A stretch of 44,562 bases of DNA from an uncultured Bacteroides sp. (lineage in GTDB: Bacteria > Bacteroidota > Bacteroidia > Bacteroidales > Bacteroidaceae). The notes under the pieces were generated by a model. That model did not search any database, had not been told where the DNA came from, and saw only the letters and a list, made by a program, of their open reading frames with translations. Shown piece by piece: positions 6,455 to 14,621 of the stretch. Position 1 is the first letter of the stretch. Each line of letters begins with the position of its first letter. The DNA lies in contig CABUKU010000024.1 of NCBI GenBank assembly GCA_902492205.1, positions 1 through 44,562 on the forward strand. Reading direction: 5' to 3'. The translations under genes were made by a program, and so were the position numbers.

Positions 6455-8548
6455 TTATAGTTTTTTAATGCCGTTTCTTTCCAATAAAGCATCAATTGTA
6501 GGCTCTTGTCCGCGGAAACGTTTGTAAAGTATCATCGGATGTTCTGTTGAACCTTTGGATAAGATGTTTTCCCGGAAAGAGTTTGCGACATCTGTATTAA
6601 ATACTCCTTTTTGTTTAAATAATGAGAATGCATCGGCATCCAATACTTCAGCCCACTTGTAGCTGTAATATCCTGCTGAATATCCTCCGGCAAAGATGTG
6701 TGAAAACTGGTTACTCATGCAAGCTTCGTCCACGATAGGGAGAACCTGTGCTTTCGCCATTGCATCTTTCTCAAACTTCTTCACATCACCGCCGAACGGA
6801 GTATTGCGGGTGTACCACGCCATATCCAGTAATCCGAAACTTAACTGGCGAAGGCAAGCATATCCTGCATTGAAATTGGATGCATCGACCAAACGTTGGA
6901 TTAGTTCTTCCGGTAACTTCTCTCCGGTCTGGTAATGTTCTGCAAATGTATTAAGGAAATCTTTCTGAATAGCGAAGTTTTCCATAATCTGTGAAGGAAG
7001 CTCCACGAAATCCCAATACACATTTGTTCCGCTCATGCTTTCATACGTTGAGTTTCCGAACATGCCATGAAGGGAATGTCCGAACTCGTGCAAGAAAGTT
7101 TCTACTTCATCAAACGAAAGCAGAGCCGGTTTGTTCTCTGTCGGCTTGGTAAAGTTCATGGTAATGGAAACATGTGGGCGGCTGTCTGCTCCGTTTTCTT
7201 TCCATTGCCCTTTGTATTGTGTCATCCATGCACCCGCACGTTTTCCGTCTCTCGGATGGAAGTCGGTGTAAAGAACTGCAAGATATTTGCCGTCTTTATC
7301 GAATACTTCATAGGCTTTCACATCTTTGTGATAAACCGGGATGTCTTTGTTTTCTTTGAATGTAATGCCATACAAGCGGGTAGCCAGTCCGAATACTCCT
7401 TTCTGTACCTTGCTTAATTCAAAGTAAGGACGGAGCATTTCTTCATTGATGTTGAATTTCTCGTTTTTAAGCTTTTCCGAATAGAAAGACCAGTCCCACG
7501 GCATTACCTGAAAATCGGCTCCTTCCGTTTTACGGGCAAATTCCTGAACTTCGTTATATTCTTGCTTGGCAGTAGGAGTATAGGCATCCAACAGTTGGTT
7601 TAAAAGTTTGTAAACCGCATCACTGTTTTCAGCCATTCTTCTTTCTAAAGTATATTCGGCAAAGTTGTCATATCCCAATAATTGTGCGATAGCCATGCGG
7701 TCGTTTACCAACTTGGTTACAATCTCGTTGTTGTTATATTCGTTATCATGTGTACATTTTGTATTGTAGGCCATATAAAGTTGCTTGCGCAAATCACGGT
7801 TTTCACTGTATTGCATGAAAGGAATATAGCTTGGGGCAGACAGGTTGAATATCCATCCTTCCTTACCTTTCTCTTTGGCTGTTTGTGCGGCTGCCTCAAT
7901 AACACTTTCGGGCAATCCGGCAAGTTGTTCTTTGTCCGTTAAAACCAACTGGTAGTTGTTTGCTTCTTTCAAGTTGTTTTGACTGTATTGGAGAGTGAGT
8001 TTGCTCAATTCCGTACTCAGTTCGCGATACTTTTCCTTTGCAGCGCCTTGAAGGTTTGCTCCTCTGCGCACGAAGCCTTGATAAGTATTTTCGAGCAAAA
8101 CCATTTCTTCCGGGTTCAGTCCCAATTGGTCTTTCTTGTCATATACAGCCTTGATGCGGGCAAATAACTTTTCATTCAGATTGATGTTGTTACTATGTTC
8201 CGATAATAACGGCATCATTTTCTGTGCTATCGTTTCCATTTCATCGTTTGTTTCGGCACTCATCAGGTTGCCGAATACGGTACTTACCCTGTCGAGCAGT
8301 TTGCCTGAATGCTCCAAAGCTACTATTGTGTTCCGGAAATCCGGAGCAGCAGGGTTATTCACTATAGCATCGATCTCGGCAGTTTGTTGCTTCATGCCTT
8401 CGAGCAATGCGGGTTCGTAATGTTCCGTTTTGATCTTGTCAAACGGAGCTGTTTCATGAGGGGTATTATATTTCCCTAAAAAAGGATTTTGAGCTTGAAT
8501 CATATTTGCCATATAAAATAATACTATAAATAAACCGATCTTTTTCAT
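6455..8548 (-). CDS. dcp: M3 family peptidyl-dipeptidase (Dcp-like)
   Basis: A zinc metallopeptidase that removes dipeptides from peptide C-termini. The start at 8548 (MKKIGLFIVLFYMANMIQAQ) gives a clean signal peptide cleaved after QAQ, so the enzyme is probably periplasmic; an upstream extension to 8659 lacks a signal and was not used. The 697-residue product carries HEFGH at 487-491, with the third zinc ligand expected in the downstream NVYWDFVELPSQIMENF block. The C-terminal M3 features (FAGGYSAGYYSYKW) are intact. It is the first gene of the operon that continues with the lipoprotein, dCMP deaminase, S41 protease and cyclo-ligase genes. Confidence 0.93.
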   Translation of the reverse strand: MKKIGLFIVLFYMANMIQAQNPFLGKYNTPHETAPFDKIKTEHYEPALLEGMKQQTAEIDAIVNNPAAPDFRNTIVALEHSGKLLDRVSTVFGNLMSAETNDEMETIAQKMMPLLSEHSNNINLNEKLFARIKAVYDKKDQLGLNPEEMVLLENTYQGFVRRGANLQGAAKEKYRELSTELSKLTLQYSQNNLKEANNYQLVLTDKEQLAGLPESVIEAAAQTAKEKGKEGWIFNLSAPSYIPFMQYSENRDLRKQLYMAYNTKCTHDNEYNNNEIVTKLVNDRMAIAQLLGYDNFAEYTLERRMAENSDAVYKLLNQLLDAYTPTAKQEYNEVQEFARKTEGADFQVMPWDWSFYSEKLKNEKFNINEEMLRPYFELSKVQKGVFGLATRLYGITFKENKDIPVYHKDVKAYEVFDKDGKYLAVLYTDFHPRDGKRAGAWMTQYKGQWKENGADSRPHVSITMNFTKPTENKPALLSFDEVETFLHEFGHSLHGMFGNSTYESMSGTNVYWDFVELPSQIMENFAIQKDFLNTFAEHYQTGEKLPEELIQRLVDASNFNAGYACLRQLSFGLLDMAWYTRNTPFGGDVKKFEKDAMAKAQVLPIVDEACMSNQFSHIFAGGYSAGYYSYKWAEVLDADAFSLFKQKGVFNTDVANSFRENILSKGSTEHPMILYKRFRGQEPTIDALLERNGIKKL

Positions 8549-8641
8549 GTCCATACAGTTCTGTGAATAATAATCAAGTACAAAAATGCTAAAAAAAAGC
8601 ATTAGTTTGAATTTTATGGCTGAGTTTTTAACAAAGTATAT

Positions 8642-8649
8642 TAATTTTG
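8642..8649 (+). promoter_or_regulatory. -7 element upstream of the LtaS-like gene
   Basis: TAATTTTG fits TAnnTTTG and lies 39 bp before the ATG at 8689. The -33 region is not convincing. The divergent M3 peptidase gene has no perfect -7 in the shared 140-bp gap. Confidence 0.4.
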
Positions 8650-8688
8650 CAGAGATCAATTACATATCTGCCACATAAATCGTTCCAA

Positions 8689-10515
8689 ATGAAAAATAAA
8701 GTTATCCAATTTCTTAAAACCTATCTGTTATTCGTTGTCATCTTTTTAGTACAGAAACCTGTCTTTATGCTCTATTATCATCATTTGTATAAAGGGGCTT
8801 CTGTTGCAGACTATCTGCAAGTGATGTGGAGTGGATTGAAACTGGATGCTTCGATTGCCGGTTATCTCACGGCATTGCCGGGACTGATTCTGATAGCTTC
8901 ATTGTGGATAAATCCCGTGGTGATTAAATATGTGCAGAAATTCTATTACGGAGTCATATCTGTTTTGTTGAGCATTATTTTGGTTTCCGACCTTGTTTTG
9001 TATCAATATTGGGGATTCCGTTTAGATTCTACTCCTTTGTTTTATTTGAAATCTCCTGCCAGTGCCTTTGCCAGTGCGGAGTGGTGGATGATTGTATCAG
9101 GCTTTCTTGCCATAGTGATTGTGGCGTTCTTGTTATTTTTCATCTTCAACCGTGTCCTTATTCGGTCGAAGAAGAAAGAAAAACTTCCTTATAATGTGCT
9201 GCCCACTGCGCTTTGCCTGTTGATAATGACTGGCTTGCTGTTTATACCCATCCGTGGAGGTTTTACAGTTTCTACCATGAATGTGGGTAAAGTGTATTTC
9301 AGTTCCGATATGGCATTGAATCATGCTGCGATAAATCCTGCTTTCAGTTTGATAGAATCGTTAACCCGTGAACAGGATTTCAGTAAGCAATATCGTTTTA
9401 TGGAACCGGAAGTTGCCAAAACGGAGTTTGCCAAATTACAGGATAAACCGGTGACCGATTCCATACCGTCGCTGTTTACAGTGGAACGCCCGAATGTAAT
9501 TATCGTGGTATTGGAGAGCTTTATGTCAAAGGATATGGGAACTCTTGGGGGATTTCCGGGAGTTGCTTCACGAATGGACAGTCTGACTAATGAAGGAATC
9601 CTTTTCACAAACTTTTATGCTAACAGTTTCCGTACCGATAGGGGATTGGTTTCCATATTCAGTGCTTACCCCGGTCAGCCTACCACCAGTATCATGAAGT
9701 ATCCTCGCAAGACACAAACGTTGCCTTCCATACCTAAATCGTTAAAAGAAGCAGGATATAATTTGCAATATTACTATGGAGGTGATGCCGATTTCACAAA
9801 CATGCGTTCCTATTTAATGGCTTGCGGGATAGATAACATCATTTCGGATAAAGATTTTCCGGTATCGGAACGTCTCAGCAAATGGGGCGCATTGGATCAT
9901 GTGGTTTTTAAACGTTTGGCGACCGACTTGAAAGGCGAGCAGAAAGAACCTTTCTTTAAAGCCCTTCAAACATCAAGCAGCCATGAGCCTTTTGATGTTC
10001 CTTATCATAAGCATAAAGATTTATATTTGAACTCGGTGGCTTACACCGACAGTTGTTTGGGGGCTTTCATTGATGAGTTCAAACAAACGGAATATTGGAA
10101 GAACTCGGTTGTCATAATGGTTCCCGATCATGCGGCGGCTTATCCTGCCGGGATAGACAATCATAGTATCGAGCGTTATCAGATTCCCCTGTTAATAGTG
10201 GGAGGGGCATTGCGCCAACCGATGAAGGTAGATGCTTATGCTTCACAAATAGACATTGCTGCCACCTTGTTGTCCCAACTGAATTTGCCACATGAAGAGT
10301 TTATGTTCAGCAAAAACATAGTCAACCCTGCTTCTCCTCACTTCGGATATTTTACAAACGGCAATCTATTTGGAATGGTCAGTGCCGATAATCAATTGGT
10401 TTATGACTGTGATGCCGGTAAAGTAGTGTATGATGAAGGAACAAATAAAGGGGAGAACTTAAAGAAAGGTCAGGCATTCTTGCAAACACTTTATGATGAT
10501 TTGAGCAAAAGGTAA
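8689..10515 (+). CDS. LTA synthase (LtaS)-like sulfatase-fold phosphoglycerol transferase
   Basis: The 608 residues comprise about five N-terminal membrane helices (first about 200 residues) and a periplasmic sulfatase-fold domain. Metal and catalytic residues of the family are visible: Glu276 in VVLESF, Thr316 in SFRTDRG (the position of the phospho-accepting Thr), and Asp480-His481 in VPDHAAAYP. In Firmicutes such enzymes polymerise glycerol phosphate; in Bacteroidetes they are thought to add phosphoglycerol or phosphoethanolamine-type groups to surface glycans or lipids, so the substrate is open. The start at 8689 was chosen over 8647 because the longer form would begin inside the -7 promoter element. 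A 22-bp-period array starts 9 bp after the stop. Confidence 0.88.
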   Translation: MKNKVIQFLKTYLLFVVIFLVQKPVFMLYYHHLYKGASVADYLQVMWSGLKLDASIAGYLTALPGLILIASLWINPVVIKYVQKFYYGVISVLLSIILVSDLVLYQYWGFRLDSTPLFYLKSPASAFASAEWWMIVSGFLAIVIVAFLLFFIFNRVLIRSKKKEKLPYNVLPTALCLLIMTGLLFIPIRGGFTVSTMNVGKVYFSSDMALNHAAINPAFSLIESLTREQDFSKQYRFMEPEVAKTEFAKLQDKPVTDSIPSLFTVERPNVIIVVLESFMSKDMGTLGGFPGVASRMDSLTNEGILFTNFYANSFRTDRGLVSIFSAYPGQPTTSIMKYPRKTQTLPSIPKSLKEAGYNLQYYYGGDADFTNMRSYLMACGIDNIISDKDFPVSERLSKWGALDHVVFKRLATDLKGEQKEPFFKALQTSSSHEPFDVPYHKHKDLYLNSVAYTDSCLGAFIDEFKQTEYWKNSVVIMVPDHAAAYPAGIDNHSIERYQIPLLIVGGALRQPMKVDAYASQIDIAATLLSQLNLPHEEFMFSKNIVNPASPHFGYFTNGNLFGMVSADNQLVYDCDAGKVVYDEGTNKGENLKKGQAFLQTLYDDLSKR

Positions 10516-10523
10516 ATATCTTT

Positions 10524-10679
10524 AAGGTAAAACGTACGGTATGTTAAGGCAAAACGTGCGGTAGTTTAGATATAAACGTAGGGACATCTTGTTTGATAGG
10601 TGTAGACCTTTTTTGTATAACAAGTAGGGGTATTTACAGGAAGGAGTAGAGCTTTTAATGAAAAGGTGTAGAACAACAA
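10524..10679. repeat. Degenerate 22-bp-period array 1
   Basis: Seven units align on a GTA(G/C) or GTGC core at 10534, 10556, 10578, 10602, 10624, 10646 and 10668, that is spacings of 22, 22, 24, 22, 22, 22. The first two units are near copies (AAGGTAAAACGTACGGTA and AAGGCAAAACGTGCGGTA); later ones keep mainly the spacing and core. The array fills the convergent gap between the LtaS-like and Crp genes and lies downstream of a consensus minus-strand promoter at 10718-10749. The period is not a multiple of three, so it is not a coding repeat. Confidence 0.7.
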
Positions 10680-10717
10680 AAGGAACCATAAAAACAGGTC
10701 CCTTTCATCATATAGTG

Positions 10718-10749
10718 CAAATATACAAAATAATTCCTGATTTTCCAAA
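10718..10749 (-). promoter_or_regulatory. Consensus promoter reading into array 1
   Basis: On the minus strand TTTG (10746-10749), exactly 20 bp, and TATATTTG (10718-10725) form a perfect Bacteroidetes promoter. It lies 28 bp past the Crp-family stop and points into the repeat array with no real gene ahead. It is 26 of 32 positions identical (hand count) to the promoter at 27509-27540, including much of the spacer. Confidence 0.65.
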
Positions 10750-10752
10750 TAA

Positions 10753-10768
10753 TGCCTGAGGTCAGGCA
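10753..10768 (-). terminator. Short hairpin after the Crp-family gene
   Basis: TGCCTGA and TCAGGCA face each other across GG, 9 bp beyond the Crp-family stop on the minus strand, followed by TTATTT. It is a weak terminator candidate. Confidence 0.4.
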
Positions 10769-10776
10769 GTGTGATA

Positions 10777-11451
10777 TTACTTCTGATAATTAATCAACAG
10801 CGTAACATCCGGCACGACAATCTCTTTTCTTCTCAGCGAAAGCAATCCTTTGTCTTGCAACTCATTCAACGCTTTGGATATGGTGAGTCTCGTTTCTCCC
10901 AAAAGGTGTGCAAAATCGTCCATCTTTATCTTGAATAGTTTCTCTCCGCTTGGCTTTTCCGTGTGATAAAGAATGAAATTAATGATGCGGGAATCGGTGT
11001 CTTCCACCTTTGTGTCCCAAATCCTGTTATATAAAGTCTGGGAACGGTTGCTGATAATGTTCAGATAGTTCAGACGGAAAATATCGTATTTATTCAGCTC
11101 GGTAAGCACAAATGATTTGTCTATCGTAACAAGATTAACTTCAGTTTGGGCAATGTATGAAGACACAAATTCGGTGTACATGCCAAACAATGAATAAGGC
11201 TCTATCACAAAAGGACTCTGAAAGTATTCGTAAAAGCTGAATTGTTCGTATTTGTCTGTCGATTCGGACATAACTTCTCCCTTTAATAAAAAGACAAGTT
11301 TGTCACATGCTTCTCCTTTTGTTATAATCCTTTCGCCTGCTTTATGTCTAGAAAAATGTAGTTTTACCTTTCCAAGAATTTGCGTGAAATCGTTCGGACA
11401 TAAGCCTTGAAAAAGGGGTAACTGAAGAAGAGTATCGTACATTGTTTCCAT
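10777..11451 (-). CDS. Crp/Fnr family transcriptional regulator
   Basis: The 224-residue protein has an N-terminal cyclic-nucleotide-binding-type beta-roll (about 15-125, with the GERIITKGEACDKLVFLLKGEV block) and a C-terminal winged helix (about 150-215) whose recognition region reads FAHLLGETRLTISKALNELQ. No FNR-type Cys cluster is present, so it is not an oxygen-sensing Fe-S member. The ligand and targets cannot be read from the sequence. It stands alone on the minus strand, divergent from the marC-like gene. A second in-frame ATG three codons later is equally possible. Confidence 0.9.
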   Translation of the reverse strand: METMYDTLLQLPLFQGLCPNDFTQILGKVKLHFSRHKAGERIITKGEACDKLVFLLKGEVMSESTDKYEQFSFYEYFQSPFVIEPYSLFGMYTEFVSSYIAQTEVNLVTIDKSFVLTELNKYDIFRLNYLNIISNRSQTLYNRIWDTKVEDTDSRIINFILYHTEKPSGEKLFKIKMDDFAHLLGETRLTISKALNELQDKGLLSLRRKEIVVPDVTLLINYQK

Positions 11452-11493
11452 ATAATATCCTAATATATAACGGCTTTCTAATTAATTTATACA

Positions 11494-11501
11494 CAAATGT
11501 A
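11494..11501 (-). promoter_or_regulatory. -7 element of the Crp-family gene
   Basis: TACATTTG on the minus strand fits TAnnTTTG about 43 bp before the start at 11451. No TTTG-like -33 is seen at 19-21 bp, which would suit an activator-dependent or autoregulated promoter. Confidence 0.4.
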
Positions 11502-11591
11502 ACTATAAAAAGAGGTATTTGATTAATGGAGGGAGGGCTTTTCATTATTTTTATTATTTCTTAAGCCTGATAATGTTTGCTTTGTAATTGC

Positions 11592-11637
11592 TTGCATGGC
11601 GCATAAAAATCTCATATCTTTGCAATCAAAAAGGAGG
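11592..11637 (+). promoter_or_regulatory. Promoter and ribosome site of the marC-like gene
   Basis: TTGC (11592-11595), 19 bp and TATCTTTG (11615-11622) match the Bacteroidetes consensus. AAGGAGG (11631-11637) follows and lies 5 bp before the ATG at 11643, giving a very short leader. Confidence 0.65.
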
Positions 11638-11642
11638 CTCTT

Positions 11643-12248
11643 ATGTTAACAGCATTCAATCTTCAGGAAATGGTAAGTGCATTTATCGTACTTTTCGCCG
11701 TGATAGATATCATAGGTTCTATTCCTATTATATTGAATTTAAAGGGAAAAGGCCGTGAAGCTAATCCCAATAAGGCTACTCTCATTTCGTTTGCTTTGTT
11801 GCTGGGCTTCTTTTATGCCGGAGATATGTTGCTGAAACTTTTCCATGTGGATATAGCTTCATTTGCGGTTGCGGGTGCGTTTGTTATTTTTCTAATGTCC
11901 CTTGAAATGATTCTCGATATTGAGATTTTCAAGAATCAAGGTCCGATTAAGGAAGCTACATTAGTCCCTTTGGTTTTTCCGCTTATAGCCGGTGCCGGTG
12001 CGTTTACTACTTTGCTTTCATTGCGGGCGGAGTATGCAAACATCAACATTGTCATTGCCTTGATATTGAATATGGGATGGGTGTATATCGTTTTGAAACT
12101 GACTGGAAAGATAGAACGCCTTTTGGGTAAAGGTGGTATCTATATGATCCGTAAGTTCTTTGGCATCATTCTGTTGGCAATTTCCGTCCGTCTTTTCACT
12201 GCGAACATTGCATTGCTGGTAGAGGCACTTAAAACTACTAACCCATAG
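11643..12248 (+). CDS. MarC family integral membrane protein
   Basis: The 201-residue protein is almost entirely hydrophobic with six predicted membrane helices, and has the MarC (UPF0056) blocks FIVLFAVIDIIGSIPIIL near the N-terminus, GAFVIFLMSLEMIL in the middle, and PLVFPLIAGAGAFTTLL. The family was named for the marRAB locus of E. coli but its molecular function is unknown; a role in antibiotic resistance is not supported. The 3' end overlaps the convergent GH65 gene by 11 bp, so no terminator separates the two. Confidence 0.9.
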   Translation: MLTAFNLQEMVSAFIVLFAVIDIIGSIPIILNLKGKGREANPNKATLISFALLLGFFYAGDMLLKLFHVDIASFAVAGAFVIFLMSLEMILDIEIFKNQGPIKEATLVPLVFPLIAGAGAFTTLLSLRAEYANINIVIALILNMGWVYIVLKLTGKIERLLGKGGIYMIRKFFGIILLAISVRLFTANIALLVEALKTTNP

Positions 12249-14547
12249 GCACGTTAACTGTTTCGTGTTCGTTAATCGTGTATAGTTTATCGTAAACTTT
12301 GATGTTTATCGGGGCTCCGTTCCGGTTGGTTATCTCTATATTCTTTTTGGTAACCTTTATTTGTAGCGTATGCGAACGGAAATTCACTTTAAAGGCATAT
12401 GAATCCCATTGTTCCGGTATAATCGGACTGAATGAAGGGTGGTCTTCTTTTAACTTCATTCCTGCAAATCCTTCGACAATGGCAAGCCAGCTACCGGGCA
12501 TACTGGTAACATGCAATCCTTGTTCCACCTCGTTGTTGTAATCATCCAAATCCATGCGTGCTGCACGGATGAACAGACTGTATGCTTTTTCTACGTCTCC
12601 TATTCGTGAAGCAAGGATAGAGTGAACAAAGGGAGAAAGAGAAGACTCATGCAGAGTTTTGGGCTCATAGAACCGAAAATTATTTTCGATAGTTTGCTGA
12701 TCGAAGTTATTGTAGAATAAATAAGTGCCTAACAAGACATCACTTTGTTTGATGAAACAAGACCGTACAATCCTGTCCCATGACCAATGTTGGTTGATAG
12801 GCCGCTCGCAAAGTGGAATCTCCGACACATCTTTCAACTCTTTATCAAGGTATCCGTCTTGTTGGATGAATATGCCCGTTTCCTTCTCCTGTGGCAAATA
12901 CATATTCTCATAGATTTCTTTCCAGCGCTTCGTCTCGTTTATATCGAAATTGGTTGCCTTTATGATACGTTCATATTCTTCGGGATATTCTTTTTTTACG
13001 AGTGCCAGATAGTCGATAGCTTTTTGCAGGCATTGTACACATATATAATTGGTGTACCAGTTATTGTCTACATTGTTCTCATATTCGTTGGGTCCGGTCA
13101 CTCCCAATAGCACATACTTTTGCTTTGGATTGGAGAATGAAACCCTTTGGCTCCAAAAACGGCAAATGGCGATTAGCACTTCCAAACCATACTTTGCCAG
13201 ATACTCGGTCTTTCCCGTGTAACGAACATATTGGCCGATGGCATGGGCGATAATTCCGTTTCTATGTATCTCTTCAAAGGTAATTTCCCATTCATTGTGG
13301 CATTCTTCGCCATCAATGGTAACCATCGGGTATAGGGCTGCTCCGTTTTTAAAACCTAGTTTCTTTGCGTTTTCTATGGCTTTTGGTAAGTGACGGTAGC
13401 GATATAACAATAGGTTTCTGCAAATATCTTTTGAACTTGACAGCATGAAGAAAGGAACACAACAAAGTTCGGTATTCCAATAGGTATTACCGCCATATTT
13501 TTCTCCTGTAAATCCTTTGGAGCCGATATTCAGTCGGGGATCATCTCCCCGATATGATTGGTATAGCTGGAATATGTTGAAACGTATGGCTTGTTGGGCA
13601 GCCGGATCACCTTCTATTTGTACATCGGTTTCATTCCAGATTTCTTCCCATACATTGGCATGTTCTTTCAAAAGTTCATCCCAGCTTTTAGTCTTTGCTT
13701 CTTTGGTTTGGGTGATTGCGTCTTCCACTAATTGCTTTCTGTCGGAATATAAAGAGGTGGTGATAGCTGCATATTTATAAAGGTGTAACTTATCTCCCGG
13801 CTTCACGTCGGCACCGATGCTGAATCCTACCGACTTCTCTTTCTCTATGCGGATGGGACTGTTGGTAATTACTTTCCCGTTTTTGAATAGTTGATAGGTA
13901 ATGGCACAGCATACTTGTGAGTCTTCCCGCTTGGTTTGTGCCCATAAATAAGCATATTCTGTTTTAGTTTCCGCACGGATGATATTCCACATCTTTTCGT
14001 TGAAGTTGGCACTTTCATGTTCCACATTGCCGTCGATGAAAGGAACTAATGAGATTTTTCCTTCGTAATTAATGGATTCAACGCTGTATTTTATAACGGA
14101 TAAGTTCTGTTGAGCCATGCTGTTGAAGTGTTCTACATGGACTCTGAGCGTATGTCCTTTGGGCGATGTAGTGGTGAATGTGCGCTCCAGTACGCCTTCT
14201 TTCATGTGCAATTTCCTGTTGAACTCATCAATATCCCATTCGGCAAGGTTCAGTTCCTCGTCAATCAGGCGCAACTTGATGCCGCTCCAGTTGGGAGCAT
14301 TGGGTATACGTGAATAAAAGTGAGGATAGCCGTTTTTCCACCAGCCTACTTTGGTGCGGTCTAAAAAAGAAACACCTGCAAGATATGAACCTTGCAGGCT
14401 GTCACTTGTATAAGGTTCCTCAAAATTACCACGCTGTCCTAGTCGTCCGTTTCCTATGCTGAAAATACTTTCCGAGTTTCTTTGCTTGTCAGCATGGAAG
14501 CCGTCTTCTTCAATATTCCATTCGTCTATTTTGAGGTATCGTTTCAT
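12238..14547 (-). CDS. GH65 glycoside phosphorylase, probably maltose phosphorylase
   Basis: GH65 phosphorylases cleave an alpha-glucosidic disaccharide with phosphate, giving glucose and beta-glucose 1-phosphate. The 769 residues have the three expected parts (N-terminal beta-sandwich, (alpha/alpha)6 barrel, short C-terminal beta domain) and no signal peptide, so the enzyme is cytoplasmic. The catalytic block GPNEYENNVDNNWYTN puts the general acid at Glu488, essentially where it is in known maltose phosphorylases. Maltose is favoured by the neighbours: MFS transporter, lacI and an amylase PUL. Kojibiose or trehalose phosphorylase remain possible. No beta-phosphoglucomutase gene lies in the window. 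The start is preceded by an 11-bp inverted repeat. Confidence 0.9.
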   Translation of the reverse strand: MKRYLKIDEWNIEEDGFHADKQRNSESIFSIGNGRLGQRGNFEEPYTSDSLQGSYLAGVSFLDRTKVGWWKNGYPHFYSRIPNAPNWSGIKLRLIDEELNLAEWDIDEFNRKLHMKEGVLERTFTTTSPKGHTLRVHVEHFNSMAQQNLSVIKYSVESINYEGKISLVPFIDGNVEHESANFNEKMWNIIRAETKTEYAYLWAQTKREDSQVCCAITYQLFKNGKVITNSPIRIEKEKSVGFSIGADVKPGDKLHLYKYAAITTSLYSDRKQLVEDAITQTKEAKTKSWDELLKEHANVWEEIWNETDVQIEGDPAAQQAIRFNIFQLYQSYRGDDPRLNIGSKGFTGEKYGGNTYWNTELCCVPFFMLSSSKDICRNLLLYRYRHLPKAIENAKKLGFKNGAALYPMVTIDGEECHNEWEITFEEIHRNGIIAHAIGQYVRYTGKTEYLAKYGLEVLIAICRFWSQRVSFSNPKQKYVLLGVTGPNEYENNVDNNWYTNYICVQCLQKAIDYLALVKKEYPEEYERIIKATNFDINETKRWKEIYENMYLPQEKETGIFIQQDGYLDKELKDVSEIPLCERPINQHWSWDRIVRSCFIKQSDVLLGTYLFYNNFDQQTIENNFRFYEPKTLHESSLSPFVHSILASRIGDVEKAYSLFIRAARMDLDDYNNEVEQGLHVTSMPGSWLAIVEGFAGMKLKEDHPSFSPIIPEQWDSYAFKVNFRSHTLQIKVTKKNIEITNRNGAPINIKVYDKLYTINEHETVNVPMG

Positions 14548-14550
14548 AGC

Positions 14551-14604
14551 TATTATCCATTTTATTCGTTAAGCTCCGGCAAGGTAACAAAATAATGGAT
14601 AATA
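14551..14604. repeat. Inverted repeat in the MFS-GH65 gap
   Basis: TATTATCCATT (14551-14561) and AATGGATAATA (14594-14604) are perfect 11-bp inverted arms around a 33-nt interval. The near arm begins 4 bp from the GH65 start codon, so in the transcript it would cover the ribosome site. It could be an RNA hairpin tuning GH65 translation or a binding site. Confidence 0.5.
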
Positions 14605-14621
14605 AGTATGTTTGTTTATAA

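Noticed and set aside
8549..8659. Longer N-terminus for the M3 dipeptidase
   Set aside because: The upstream extension lacks a normal signal peptide, and starting at 8548 gives a clean one.
10524..10679. CRISPR array
   Set aside because: Units are degenerate, have no separate unique spacers of constant length, and no cas gene is nearby. The same holds for 27258-27484.
10566..10748. 60-codon minus-strand reading frame across array 1
   Set aside because: Its start codon lies inside the -33 element of the promoter at 10718-10749, so the RNA would not contain it, and the 22-bp period is not compatible with a repeated peptide.
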